From Bin80 sp964503085 (GTDB taxonomy: Bacteria; Bacteroidota; Rhodothermia; Rhodothermales; Bin80), in NCBI GenBank assembly GCA_964503085.1, contig CAZCYQ010000045.1:1-26017 (forward strand): 26,017 nucleotides of DNA. The letters are read 5' to 3'. Both the position numbers and the translations under genes were made by a program. The number at the start of each line of letters is the position of its first letter. Positions within the stretch are counted from its first letter, which is position 1. This document shows, one piece after another, positions 16,781 to 23,651 of the stretch. The notes beneath the pieces were generated by a model. The model was not told where the DNA came from and searched no databases. It worked only from the letters and a program-made list of their open reading frames with translations.

Positions 16781-17199
16781 GATCCCGTAGCTCAGTTGGA
16801 AGAGCATCTGACTTTAATAATGGAGCCTCACGCAGGGAACTGCGTGAGTGGAGGCTGCTGTATGCTGGAACGCCCTAAAACCACCGCTACGCTGTCACGC
16901 GTAAAAATGCGTTGGATATGTGGGTAATCAGCAGGCAACCTTGATCTGTGGCCTGATACAGTCAGTTCCTCCCTCGAGGAAGTGACAATCCCATGGGACA
17001 GTGACTGAACAACCATCACACCACAACTACCGCACTATGCGGAATCAAGAGAGCCCTCAGAGGCCATACGCAGCCCACCCGACACCATCACATGGAAGGG
17101 TGAAGAGATGGTCCAGACCACAACACCATTCAGGAGGCCGGCGAAAGCCGGTGTGGTAGGTTAATCAGAGGGTCCCAGGTTCGAGCCCTGGCGGGATCA
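16781..17199 (+). tRNA. tRNA-Lys(UUU), interrupted by a group I intron
   Basis: The two exons are 16781-16814 (34 nt) and 17161-17199 (39 nt). Joined, they make a standard 73-nt tRNA: acceptor GATCCCG/CGGGATC, D arm GCTC/GAGC with GG in the loop, anticodon stem TCTGA/TCAGA, loop CTTTTAA (anticodon TTT), variable GGGTC, T arm CCAGG-TTCGAGC-CCTGG, and discriminator A. CCA is not encoded. The loop is identical to that of E. coli tRNA-Lys. The intron separates positions 34 and 35. It lies 47 bp after the pyrophosphatase-like gene and 7 bp before tRNA-Leu, so co-transcription with aspS is possible. Simple tRNA scans may miss it because the uninterrupted cloverleaf is absent. Confidence 0.93.
16815..17160 (+). 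ncRNA. Group I self-splicing intron (IC3-like) in the tRNA-Lys anticodon loop
   Basis: A 346-nt ribozyme without an internal ORF. The 5' exon ends in U and the intron ends in G, as the class requires. Pairings read by eye: P1, exon GACUU with guide GAGCC (16823-16827), including the U-G wobble; P2 hairpin 16827-16848; P3, GGCUGC (16853-16858) with GCAGCC (17070-17075); P4, UGCUG (16863-16867) with CAGCA (16929-16933); P5, CCAC (16881-16884) with GUGG (16920-16923); P7, GGCCAU (17062-17067) with AUGGUC (17108-17113); P8, CACCC (17076-17080) with GGGUG (17098-17102); P9, ACCACA (17117-17122) with UGUGGU (17152-17157), plus a GAAA-capped stem at 17138-17151. The guide and overall order resemble the Anabaena tRNA-Leu(UAA) intron, which has the same insertion point. 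All core helices are intact, so it should splice. Confidence 0.92.
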
Positions 17200-17206
17200 C
17201 TTCCAA

Positions 17207-17293
17207 GCCCGGGTGGCGGAATAGGTAGACGCGCTGTCTTGAGGGGGCAGTGCCCTTATGGGCGTGCTGGTTCGATTCCAGTCCCGGGCACCA
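17207..17293 (+). tRNA. tRNA-Leu(GAG)
   Basis: Class II tRNA with a long variable arm. Acceptor GCCCGGG/CCCGGGC, D stem GCG/CGC with GGTAGA in the loop, anticodon stem CTGTC/GGCAG, loop TTGAGGG giving anticodon GAG, variable arm with a GCCC/GGGC stem, T arm GCTGG-TTCGATT-CCAGT, and discriminator A at 17290. CCA follows at 17291-17293, so the 3' end is encoded here, unlike the neighbouring tRNA-Lys. It lies 7 bp after tRNA-Lys and is probably cut from the same transcript. It closely resembles bacterial leuU-type tRNAs. Confidence 0.94.
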
Positions 17294-17326
17294 TCATATC
17301 CAAAGGAGGCAGTGTAGATTTTGACC

Positions 17327-17917
17327 CTACAGGTGTTGCATTTCACGTAACAGTTCACAACTCACTACCCGGTAAGCGGGGGCGTACAGCTCCGAGTATC
17401 GCTCCGAGTGATGGATTGCGGGAAGCCCCTCCGCGGACATGATGCTGTATAGCGAATCCAGTGCATCCACGCTGACCGCTATTATGCGTTTCCTGGCGGC
17501 TTTTCGCAGAAATTGCCAATACCGTTCAAACCCATCGCCACGTTCTGCCGCTCGGTTCGCCGTCTGCAGAAAGATCCGGAAAAGCTCATCCGAACTACCA
17601 CCCACAGACTTGTACGGGCGCAAGTTTATTCGTGCATACATAGAATCCGGTCCAAGGATTTCCACAATAGGCTCATTGGTGGCCGTGTCAAGGTCCTCCC
17701 ATTCACGGATTAACCAATCGTGTGTAGCTTCAACGTTCTGTATTGCATGACCTGCACCAAACACAGACTGATGGACGAGCTTGTACCAGTCCCGGGCTTC
17801 CATCGCGGGATAACGTGCATGCTGCTCCTCCAGGATCAATGAGTACCGGGACTCTGTTTGGGAATTACAACCGATGCCCAGAGCTAATAGGACAAATCCC
17901 CAAAAGAAATTTTTCAT
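17327..17917 (-). CDS. Putative lipoprotein of unknown function
   Basis: I do not recognise the family. From the ATG at 17917 the 196-residue product begins MKNFFWGFVLLALGIGCNS, a lipoprotein-type signal peptide with a slightly unusual lipobox before Cys17. A longer start at 17965 would overlap the upstream stop by one base (TAATG) but puts 16 extra polar residues before the signal. The mature part is soluble and mixed in character, with a WYKLVHQSVFGAGHAIQ stretch that looks conserved and a Trp-rich, charged helix region. It probably sits in the outer membrane or periplasm. It follows the beta-propeller lipoprotein gene with a 47-nt gap and is probably co-transcribed. Function is open. Confidence 0.65.
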   Translation of the reverse strand: MKNFFWGFVLLALGIGCNSQTESRYSLILEEQHARYPAMEARDWYKLVHQSVFGAGHAIQNVEATHDWLIREWEDLDTATNEPIVEILGPDSMYARINLRPYKSVGGSSDELFRIFLQTANRAAERGDGFERYWQFLRKAARKRIIAVSVDALDSLYSIMSAEGLPAIHHSERYSELYAPAYRVVSCELLREMQHL

Positions 17918-17964
17918 GCCGACTGGCCTGGATGCTGCACAACTTTGTATGAACGGGCCCTGCA

Positions 17965-19035
17965 TTATTCTCCCGACGGTGGGACGAATCGGTAGCGGAT
18001 GATCGAAGGGTTGAGGACTTCTTCGCTCGGTTCATCTTCCGGATCATTCATGATATACAACCTTCCGTTCTCTACGGCCTCCGGAAACTTCTCAAACCAT
18101 GTACTGACAGCTGGAAAACGATCACTGTGGTTGGCAATGACTACTCCTTTACCCAGTCCCTCATTACTAAAATCAATGGAATTGTATACGGTTATGCGTG
18201 TCTCGTTATCAAGTGCAAATAACCCCCTCATTCTCGTTGCCTCGGCCTCAGCTTTATGCATCATTTCCATATCCATTAATGCAGACTCTGGATAATCCCG
18301 AGTCCGCTTAACGAAGAAGTCTGGCATAAAACGGGATTGTCCTGCACCAGGTAGCCGAGGAGTGGCATCAAAACTTTCGGAATACACCCACCAAACGTCG
18401 TCATTAAAACATCTCATGGCGGATCCGGGGTCTGTTAGCATAATGGATGCCCGCATTTGGAATTTGGGCGCAGGGAGTGAAAACTGGTCAATGAGTGAAA
18501 AATCCGAACTGTAGGCCCGAATAAAAGCGTTATCCCCGATATGCCGCGGCATGGCAAATATGGTATCCCGGTGCGAGCATAGCCCCCACGTATTGGTTGC
18601 CAAATCCCCGTCAGTGATGGCTTGGACGCACTCCCCATTCCGACCTAAAACGATTGCCCCCTTGTTATTCAAAACCGCAATGTGGGTATCGTCCAGAAAT
18701 GAAGCTTGTGCGCCGAAATTGAAGCTTGCCTCGGGATTGCAGTCGGTGATTACCTTCGTCCAAACTAATATTCCGTCCGGCGAGAACAGATGTGCACCCT
18801 GACTCTGGGTATCAAGTACCAGGAGTTCACCTTTAGAATTAATACTTAGACTCCAGCTTGAACCGAGCAGTACCGAGTCATCAAGCCGGATTGTGCTCTC
18901 TTGCACAAAGAGGTTCCCGAAATCCATAGGAGTCGGAGTCAGAGCCTGATCAACTGCAGATCTGGAGTTGCAGCCAACGGCCAGACAAACCAGCAGTCCG
19001 GCCACAGTGGTAGTGTGTAGTGTGGCAACTTTCAT
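17965..19035 (-). CDS. 6-bladed beta-propeller-type lipoprotein
   Basis: A 356-residue secreted protein. The ATG at 19035 is chosen because it starts the signal peptide MKVATLHTTTVAGLLVCLAV, ending at GC, a lipobox-like cysteine. Frame extension to 19128 would add 31 unlikely residues. The mature part shows repeating blade-like strands, such as WSLSINSKGELLVLDTQSQG and HLFSPDGILVW, followed by HIAVLNNKGAIVLGRNGEC. This pattern is known from Bacteroidota 6-bladed beta-propeller (NHL-like) proteins. Such proteins usually bind partners or ligands rather than catalyse. It is the first gene of a two-gene minus-strand unit. A 9-bp palindromic element about 50 bp upstream may regulate it. The exact role is unknown. 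Confidence 0.7.
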   Translation of the reverse strand: MKVATLHTTTVAGLLVCLAVGCNSRSAVDQALTPTPMDFGNLFVQESTIRLDDSVLLGSSWSLSINSKGELLVLDTQSQGAHLFSPDGILVWTKVITDCNPEASFNFGAQASFLDDTHIAVLNNKGAIVLGRNGECVQAITDGDLATNTWGLCSHRDTIFAMPRHIGDNAFIRAYSSDFSLIDQFSLPAPKFQMRASIMLTDPGSAMRCFNDDVWWVYSESFDATPRLPGAGQSRFMPDFFVKRTRDYPESALMDMEMMHKAEAEATRMRGLFALDNETRITVYNSIDFSNEGLGKGVVIANHSDRFPAVSTWFEKFPEAVENGRLYIMNDPEDEPSEEVLNPSIIRYRFVPPSGE

Positions 19036-19354
19036 ACAGACAAGCGAGGATGACCTGGTTGATCGTTGATGGAAGAAAACATCGCTAAATGTACGCACGC
19101 ATAGTACATTTATCAGTGAGCATGTCAAAACATACCATTACATCCATCATCGGTTTGACGAGCACTTTATCATTGTCCCATGGATGAGACCAGTATCCGC
19201 ATGTAACGACGACATTGCATCTTCCAATCCCAATGTATGTTATGTATAGACGATACCAGGATACTTTGACCTGCAGCATGTGCCTATGCCACGCACCTAT
19301 TAGCAACCTGCATCGCTGAATTCTGTATCAGGCCAATATCCCGCTGACGGTCCA
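19036..19354. other. 319-bp divergent intergenic region
   Basis: It separates the minus-strand lipoprotein genes from the plus-strand 129-aa gene and must hold both promoters. Apart from the inverted repeat at 19086-19112, I see no gene, RNA or convincing promoter motif. Confidence 0.4.
19086..19112. promoter_or_regulatory. Perfect 9-bp inverted repeat, possible operator
   Basis: TAAATGTAC (19086-19094) and GTACATTTA (19104-19112) form a perfect dyad with a 9-nt spacer, about 50 bp upstream of the beta-propeller lipoprotein start. Position and symmetry suit a dimeric regulator's binding site. A stem in the 5' leader RNA is the other possibility. No regulator gene is nearby. Confidence 0.4.
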
Positions 19355-19744
19355 ATGGACACTCCGCAGTCATCACCTCCTTTCATTCCAGCATACAATA
19401 AACCGGACTCGCCTGGTGTCTGGATGAATTTTGACAATACGGTGGCGATCTATCTGATCATAGCCAGGAAAATGAGTTTCGTAGAAGCCGCACAGCAAGC
19501 ATTTTCTATGGTGAAGGATGCACAGGCTCGATTTCCCGACTGGCCACGCGTCTTTTACCTGGATGTTGGGAGTCACGGTAGTACGGACCAAACTTTCGAA
19601 GATGAGATGATCGAGTTTCAGCAAGAATTCTGGTTCTCTGCCATTGCCCCATTCCTGACAAGCTTCGACCTGCCCCTGACAGGTCCGCTGGTCAACCCTA
19701 ATGCACAACGAAATGATGTCCCGGACTCACTAGCTATCAACTAA
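19355..19744 (+). CDS. Hypothetical protein, 129 aa
   Basis: An open frame with ATG at 19355 and no recognised family. The product is soluble, without signal peptide or membrane segment. It has a proline-rich N-terminus (PQSSPPFIPAYNKPDSPGVW), a helical centre (FVEAAQQAFSMVKDAQARFP) and an acidic stretch (EDEMIEFQQEF). The composition is protein-like. The competing minus-strand frame over the same DNA looks less natural (Cys/Arg/His-rich), which supports the plus-strand reading. It stands alone between two intergenic regions of about 320 and 230 bp. Function is unknown. Confidence 0.55.
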   Translation: MDTPQSSPPFIPAYNKPDSPGVWMNFDNTVAIYLIIARKMSFVEAAQQAFSMVKDAQARFPDWPRVFYLDVGSHGSTDQTFEDEMIEFQQEFWFSAIAPFLTSFDLPLTGPLVNPNAQRNDVPDSLAIN

Positions 19745-19774
19745 GTGATTTTTCCATTACTTTCTGTCACACAA

Positions 19775-19894
19775 TTAATCAAGCAACATGCTTGTTCTGA
19801 GCTCAGTCAATTCAGGCGTAGCCTTCGTATAATGCCAGTGATCCGTTTATCTGGTATGTCCCTGACAAACAGACTTGAACAAGTGGTTGATTAA
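19775..19894. repeat. Long imperfect inverted repeat in an intergenic region
   Basis: The left arm (19775-19797) carries TTAATCAA and CTTGTTC; the right arm (19877-19894) carries their complements GAACAAG and TTGATTAA. Between these blocks the arms have 8 and 3 unpaired bases, and the arms are 79 bp apart. The left arm also contains its own hairpin, CAAGCA-ACA-TGCTTG (19780-19794). It could be a leader-RNA structure before the gene at 19979, a terminator region of the 129-aa gene, or a small relic of a mobile element. Confidence 0.4.
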
Positions 19895-19978
19895 GGCTCA
19901 CAAGACTTTAATTTGTTAAGTGGCACAACTCTTGGTATCTTTCGCCCCTAACTAGGTGTTATCCTTACATTTTCGCTC

Positions 19979-21187
19979 ATGCTGCGAGTAACTTTTATCA
20001 TTTTAGCGATTGTGGCCTCAGCCGTTACTCTCCTCATTGGGACCACTGATTGGTGGGTCTACATCCCAATGACTAGTCTGATTATCATCGCAATTATCTT
20101 GTTGATTTACGTTCCCATGTCGGAACGCGCCGAGCGTAAAAATGAAAAGAATTCGTCCAAAGAACCACCCGAACCACCTTCACTGAAAGAGGATGGAATA
20201 ATTGATATCCGTCCAATTGCCAAAAAGAACGAATTCCCACCAGATGTTGACCCTGCAGAGACCGAGGTTGCTCCAGATATGTTTTTAAGTACTCCAAAAA
20301 TTGAGACACCTGCAGTGCAACCCCAAAAGAAAGCGCGAAACCCATTTGAAAAGCACATACTCATTCCGGTGTTGCGGGGAATGCAGGCAGCGCTTGACGC
20401 ACATGCAGTTGGGCTCATTCAGCGAACGGAGGAATACAACTACAAGGTGTGGGGAACCGTCGGGCTGGACTGGAGCTGCCTTCGCGGAGAATCCTTTATA
20501 CTTAGACACAACCTGCTGCAAGAACCTGAAACCGCGGCAATCCACACCGTCGGCGAAAACGGCGTGCCAACCACTCAACTGAAATACAGCAGAACACCAG
20601 CGAATATCACCAGTCTCGGGATAGCTGCTGTTGGACAAACGTCCTATCTATTGCTGGCCGATACTGCTAAAGAATCTGGACTGTCACATCCGCGTGCAAA
20701 AGAATTACTTGAGGCATTCGGGAAAACTCTGAGCCTGATGTTCTACAAAGAGGACCCCAATCGCCCCCGACGCGAAATCATTACCGAAGAAATGGCACGC
20801 GCAAGACAACAGGGAACCGAACTTGCGCTCGCGATCACAGTGCCCCAAAAAGCCGAAATACTCACAAGATCTTATGGGGATGTTCTTAGCAAGACGGAGC
20901 AATTGTTCTCGGAATGCCTGCAAAATGCAGCCCCCGACAGCCGTGTCGTCAAATTTGGCGAGATAACGTACGGCGTATTTATTGACGGACCGAAAGACAA
21001 ACTGGAAGTTTGGCACAAAAACATTCAGTCTGCTATCAAGAATCAGGGTGGATTGCTGACCGGCGGCATCTATGTGGGAATTGCGAGGATGACCGACAAG
21101 CACAAAAGCCCGGATGATTTGCGTGATGAAGCTACCCGTGCCCTGATCAGAGCCCACGAGGGACCTGCGCAAACGGTCGTCATTTAG
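19979..21187 (+). CDS. Membrane-anchored protein with GAF-like and degenerate GGDEF-like domains
   Basis: A 402-residue protein. The N-terminus has two membrane segments (about 4-20 and 27-46), then a charged, proline-rich linker (about 50-120). The middle (about 125-255) has the alternating strands and helices of a GAF-like sensor domain. The C-terminal 130 residues resemble a GGDEF domain in layout: VVKFGEITYGVFI stands where RxGGDEFxxl is expected, and GGIYVGIARMTD....DDLRDEATRALIRAHE matches the vTvSiGva....adeAly.AK end. The GG(D/E)EF catalytic motif is replaced by FGEITY, so it is unlikely to make cyclic di-GMP and may act as a sensor or scaffold. It is convergent with pcm, with overlapping stop codons. 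Confidence 0.55.
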   Translation: MLRVTFIILAIVASAVTLLIGTTDWWVYIPMTSLIIIAIILLIYVPMSERAERKNEKNSSKEPPEPPSLKEDGIIDIRPIAKKNEFPPDVDPAETEVAPDMFLSTPKIETPAVQPQKKARNPFEKHILIPVLRGMQAALDAHAVGLIQRTEEYNYKVWGTVGLDWSCLRGESFILRHNLLQEPETAAIHTVGENGVPTTQLKYSRTPANITSLGIAAVGQTSYLLLADTAKESGLSHPRAKELLEAFGKTLSLMFYKEDPNRPRREIITEEMARARQQGTELALAITVPQKAEILTRSYGDVLSKTEQLFSECLQNAAPDSRVVKFGEITYGVFIDGPKDKLEVWHKNIQSAIKNQGGLLTGGIYVGIARMTDKHKSPDDLRDEATRALIRAHEGPAQTVVI

Positions 21188-21840
21188 CTTTGCACCAGCG
21201 GTACAAACATAAACATGCCCCGCTCTTCGGATTCGTACGAATCTGGTCCAGTGCGAATAATTTTCGTCATACGCTGACCACCGCGGTCTCCAATCGGGAC
21301 AACTAATCGTCCTCCCAGCTTCCGTTCACTTGGCTCACGAAGCTGTTCAATAAGTCGTTTCGGGATCTCCATGGCTCCGGCCGTCACCACGATCGCGTCA
21401 AAAGGGGCCAGCCCCGGCCATCCCATCGATCCATCCCCAACACGCAACAGTACACGATAGTTAAGTTCTTGCAATATCGCCTTTGCGCGTTCATGCAGTA
21501 ACCGATGCCGTTCCACAGAATAGACGCGAACTCCCATTTCGCAAAGCACAGCAGCCTGATACCCGCTGCCTGTTCCGACTTCAAGCACTGTATCGCCTGG
21601 TTGCGTGTCCAGCATCCAGGTCTGAAAGCCTACGGTAGTGGGCTGTGAAATCGTTTGGCGCAGTCCAATCGGTAACGCCTGATCCTCGTACGCCCGGTGC
21701 TGCAAAGCCCGATCAATAAAACATTCCCGCTTTACGCGTCCGATAGCGGCAAGTACACGTTCATCTTTGACACCGTTGTTTCTGACTGTCTCGACTAGCC
21801 TCGCCCGCCTCTGAACATACTGTCCTCCAGATCTCAACAT
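21184..21840 (-). CDS. pcm: Protein-L-isoaspartate O-methyltransferase
   Basis: Cytoplasmic repair enzyme that methylates isoaspartyl residues in damaged proteins using S-adenosylmethionine (218 aa, normal length). The SAM-binding motif I is VLEVGTGSGYQ (residues 85-95). The substrate-site signature TISQPTTVGFQ (63-73) precedes it, with Thr-Thr where many enzymes have Tyr-Ile. The later motif PFDAIVVTAGA and the C-terminal GGRLVVPIGDRGGQ are characteristic. It is the last gene of the folP-cdaA-pcm unit, starting 3 nt after cdaA. Its stop overlaps that of the convergent GAF/GGDEF-like gene by 4 nt. Confidence 0.95.
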   Translation of the reverse strand: MLRSGGQYVQRRARLVETVRNNGVKDERVLAAIGRVKRECFIDRALQHRAYEDQALPIGLRQTISQPTTVGFQTWMLDTQPGDTVLEVGTGSGYQAAVLCEMGVRVYSVERHRLLHERAKAILQELNYRVLLRVGDGSMGWPGLAPFDAIVVTAGAMEIPKRLIEQLREPSERKLGGRLVVPIGDRGGQRMTKIIRTGPDSYESEERGMFMFVPLVQS

Positions 21841-21843
21841 TGG

Positions 21844-22641
21844 TTACTTTTTCGGTTGAGTAAACCCGCTTGCAGGCACTGCATGGTCACTCAAAGCATC
21901 AGATAACCGGTGGCGCAATTCATCCGGTGTCAGTCCAGAAATTATCACACCCTGCTCTGCAACTGAAATTCTCCCCGTTTCCTCCGAAACTACGACCACA
22001 AATGCGTCCGTTTCCTCGGTGAGCCCTACCGCTGCCCTGTGTCTCGTGCCGAACTGAGCTCCCAAACGCTTGCTGCGGGACACAGGCAATATACACCGTG
22101 AGGCCTCGATACGATTACCATAAATAATAACTGCTCCATCATGCAGTGGGCTCTTTTCGTGAAAAATAGAGATCAGGAGATTGCTTCTGAGAACTGCCTG
22201 TAAAGATTCACCGGTTTCCACATAGCTTCGCAGACCATTCCTCCGTTTGAAGACAACAAGAGCTCCAGACTTTCGTCGACTCATGGTACCGACCGCGGTA
22301 AGGGTTTCTGTGATGATCTCGCTTTGATCCCCTGATGTAAGAAGACGTCGCAGCCATGGGGTTTGTCCAAGTAAAATCAAGACTCGCCGAATTTCTGGCT
22401 GAAACACAATGATCGCTGCTATCACATATATGTCACTGAGCGCGGCGAACATGGATTGTAGAATCTTCATGTCCGTCACCTCCACCACAAACTGAACCAA
22501 CAAGAGACCGATAAGCCCCGCAAAAAGCGAAACGGCGAGCGTGCCGCGCATCGTCATATATAAACGATAGAACACAACCGCTACGAGGACAATCTCGAAG
22601 AGATCAATCGCTCGCACAGGTACTACGCCAAACAGATTCAT
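21844..22641 (-). CDS. cdaA: Diadenylate cyclase CdaA (membrane-bound)
   Basis: Makes the second messenger cyclic di-AMP from two ATP, at the cytoplasmic membrane. The 265-aa product has three hydrophobic segments in the first 80 residues (for example FEIVLVAVVFYRLYM and LFAGLIGLLLVQFVVEV). A DAC domain follows, with both catalytic motifs intact: DGA at residues 168-170 (SPLHDGAVIIYG) and RHR at 200-202 (FGTRHRAAVGL). Cyclic di-AMP typically controls potassium and osmotic balance and cell-wall homeostasis. The gene starts 2 nt after folP; a folP-cdaA pairing is common in Bacteroidota. No CdaR-type regulator gene is next to it, unlike in Firmicutes. Confidence 0.95.
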   Translation of the reverse strand: MNLFGVVPVRAIDLFEIVLVAVVFYRLYMTMRGTLAVSLFAGLIGLLLVQFVVEVTDMKILQSMFAALSDIYVIAAIIVFQPEIRRVLILLGQTPWLRRLLTSGDQSEIITETLTAVGTMSRRKSGALVVFKRRNGLRSYVETGESLQAVLRSNLLISIFHEKSPLHDGAVIIYGNRIEASRCILPVSRSKRLGAQFGTRHRAAVGLTEETDAFVVVVSEETGRISVAEQGVIISGLTPDELRHRLSDALSDHAVPASGFTQPKK

Positions 22642-22643
22642 CT

Positions 22644-23522
22644 TCAGGCGTGCAGGACCGCTTCTAAACCTTGGATCATTTCATAGGTCGCACGAACATC
22701 GTGCGTTCTTATAATTTTCGCTCCCCGAAGTACGGCGGCTGCAGTCACCCCCAGTGATCCAAACAGACGGTCGGATACCGGCGCCGGTTCGCTATCCCTG
22801 CTGAGTACCCGGCCAACCGTACTCTTCCTGGAGATTCCTACCAATACAGGATAACCTAGTTCAGCAAGTATATCCAGATGTTGGATCAAGTGCAAATTAT
22901 CTGCGTGTCGTTTTCCAAAACCGAATCCGGGATCTACCACAATGCTAGTTACGCCTGCAGAACGAGCCCGATCTGCAGAATCTGAAAGAGCCTGACAAAC
23001 TGACGCGACTACACTATCGTAGCTTTCCTCATGTACCAGACTACCCCGGCGTTTGATAGAATGCATAACAACATACGCTGCGCCGACGCGGCTCGCAATC
23101 TCTGCTGAAGCTGCGCCCTCCCGCAAACCGGATATATCATTAATCATATGCACACCTGCCTCGAGCGCAGCCGTCGCGACTGCTGCGTTGAAAGTATCTA
23201 CAGAAATGATCGCCTCAGGGAATGATTGCCTGATAGCCCTTACAACAGGCAGAATCCGATTTATCTCACTTTCCGTCGACACTGGTACCGCACCCGCACC
23301 ATAAACTTGGCCCTGCGGCCTTGACGAGGCGCCGCCAACATCAATGATACTGGCTCCTTCATCCAACATCACTTCTACTCGTTGAAGTGCTTCGGAAGGA
23401 TTCAAATATCTGCCTCCATCATAGAAGGAATCTGGGGTCACATTGAGGATGCCCATCACCGTAGCCCCGCCGGACAGATTCAATTGGTGTTCGCGACAGA
23501 CTAATTCCATTCTTAAATTCAT
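22644..23522 (-). CDS. folP: Dihydropteroate synthase
   Basis: Condenses p-aminobenzoate with the pterin pyrophosphate in folate synthesis. The start at 23522 (292 aa) puts VMGILNVTPDSF at the usual distance from the N-terminus. In-frame alternatives are ATG at 23564 and 23555 and GTG at 23585. Signature regions are GILNVTPDSFYDGGRYL, IIDVGGASSRP (family GGESTRP, with Ala for Glu and Ser for Thr), ISVDTF, MINDISGL, VVDPGFGFGK and VLVGISRKS. These are the pterin- and PABA-binding loops of the TIM barrel. It is the first gene of the minus-strand folP-cdaA-pcm unit and is divergent from the GH3-family gene, with roughly 130 bp between the starts. Confidence 0.94.
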   Translation of the reverse strand: MNLRMELVCREHQLNLSGGATVMGILNVTPDSFYDGGRYLNPSEALQRVEVMLDEGASIIDVGGASSRPQGQVYGAGAVPVSTESEINRILPVVRAIRQSFPEAIISVDTFNAAVATAALEAGVHMINDISGLREGAASAEIASRVGAAYVVMHSIKRRGSLVHEESYDSVVASVCQALSDSADRARSAGVTSIVVDPGFGFGKRHADNLHLIQHLDILAELGYPVLVGISRKSTVGRVLSRDSEPAPVSDRLFGSLGVTAAAVLRGAKIIRTHDVRATYEMIQGLEAVLHA

Positions 23523-23651
23523 ATCTTCAGTTCTACTTAACTGATTAGAGGACATGGGGATCATGCACCGTATATTGGGGTTCACGTGCGGCGAGCGACC
23601 ATGCGCATAACTGTCCCTGACGCATTATACTGCACATAAATCTTCTATCTG

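Noticed and set aside
16781..16815. 5' half-tRNA as a truncated attachment-site remnant of an integrated element
   Set aside because: The 3' half lies 346 nt away in the same orientation and completes the tRNA. The insert folds as a group I intron, and no integrase gene is nearby.
16828..17019. Minus-strand open frame inside the tRNA intron as a homing endonuclease
   Set aside because: Only 63 codons, no LAGLIDADG, GIY-YIG or HNH motif, and it runs through structured ribozyme helices.
16816..17161. Alternative intron borders one base downstream
   Set aside because: The spliced tRNA would be the same, but the intron would then end in U, whereas group I introns end in G. The 16815-17160 borders satisfy both the U before the 5' site and the terminal G.
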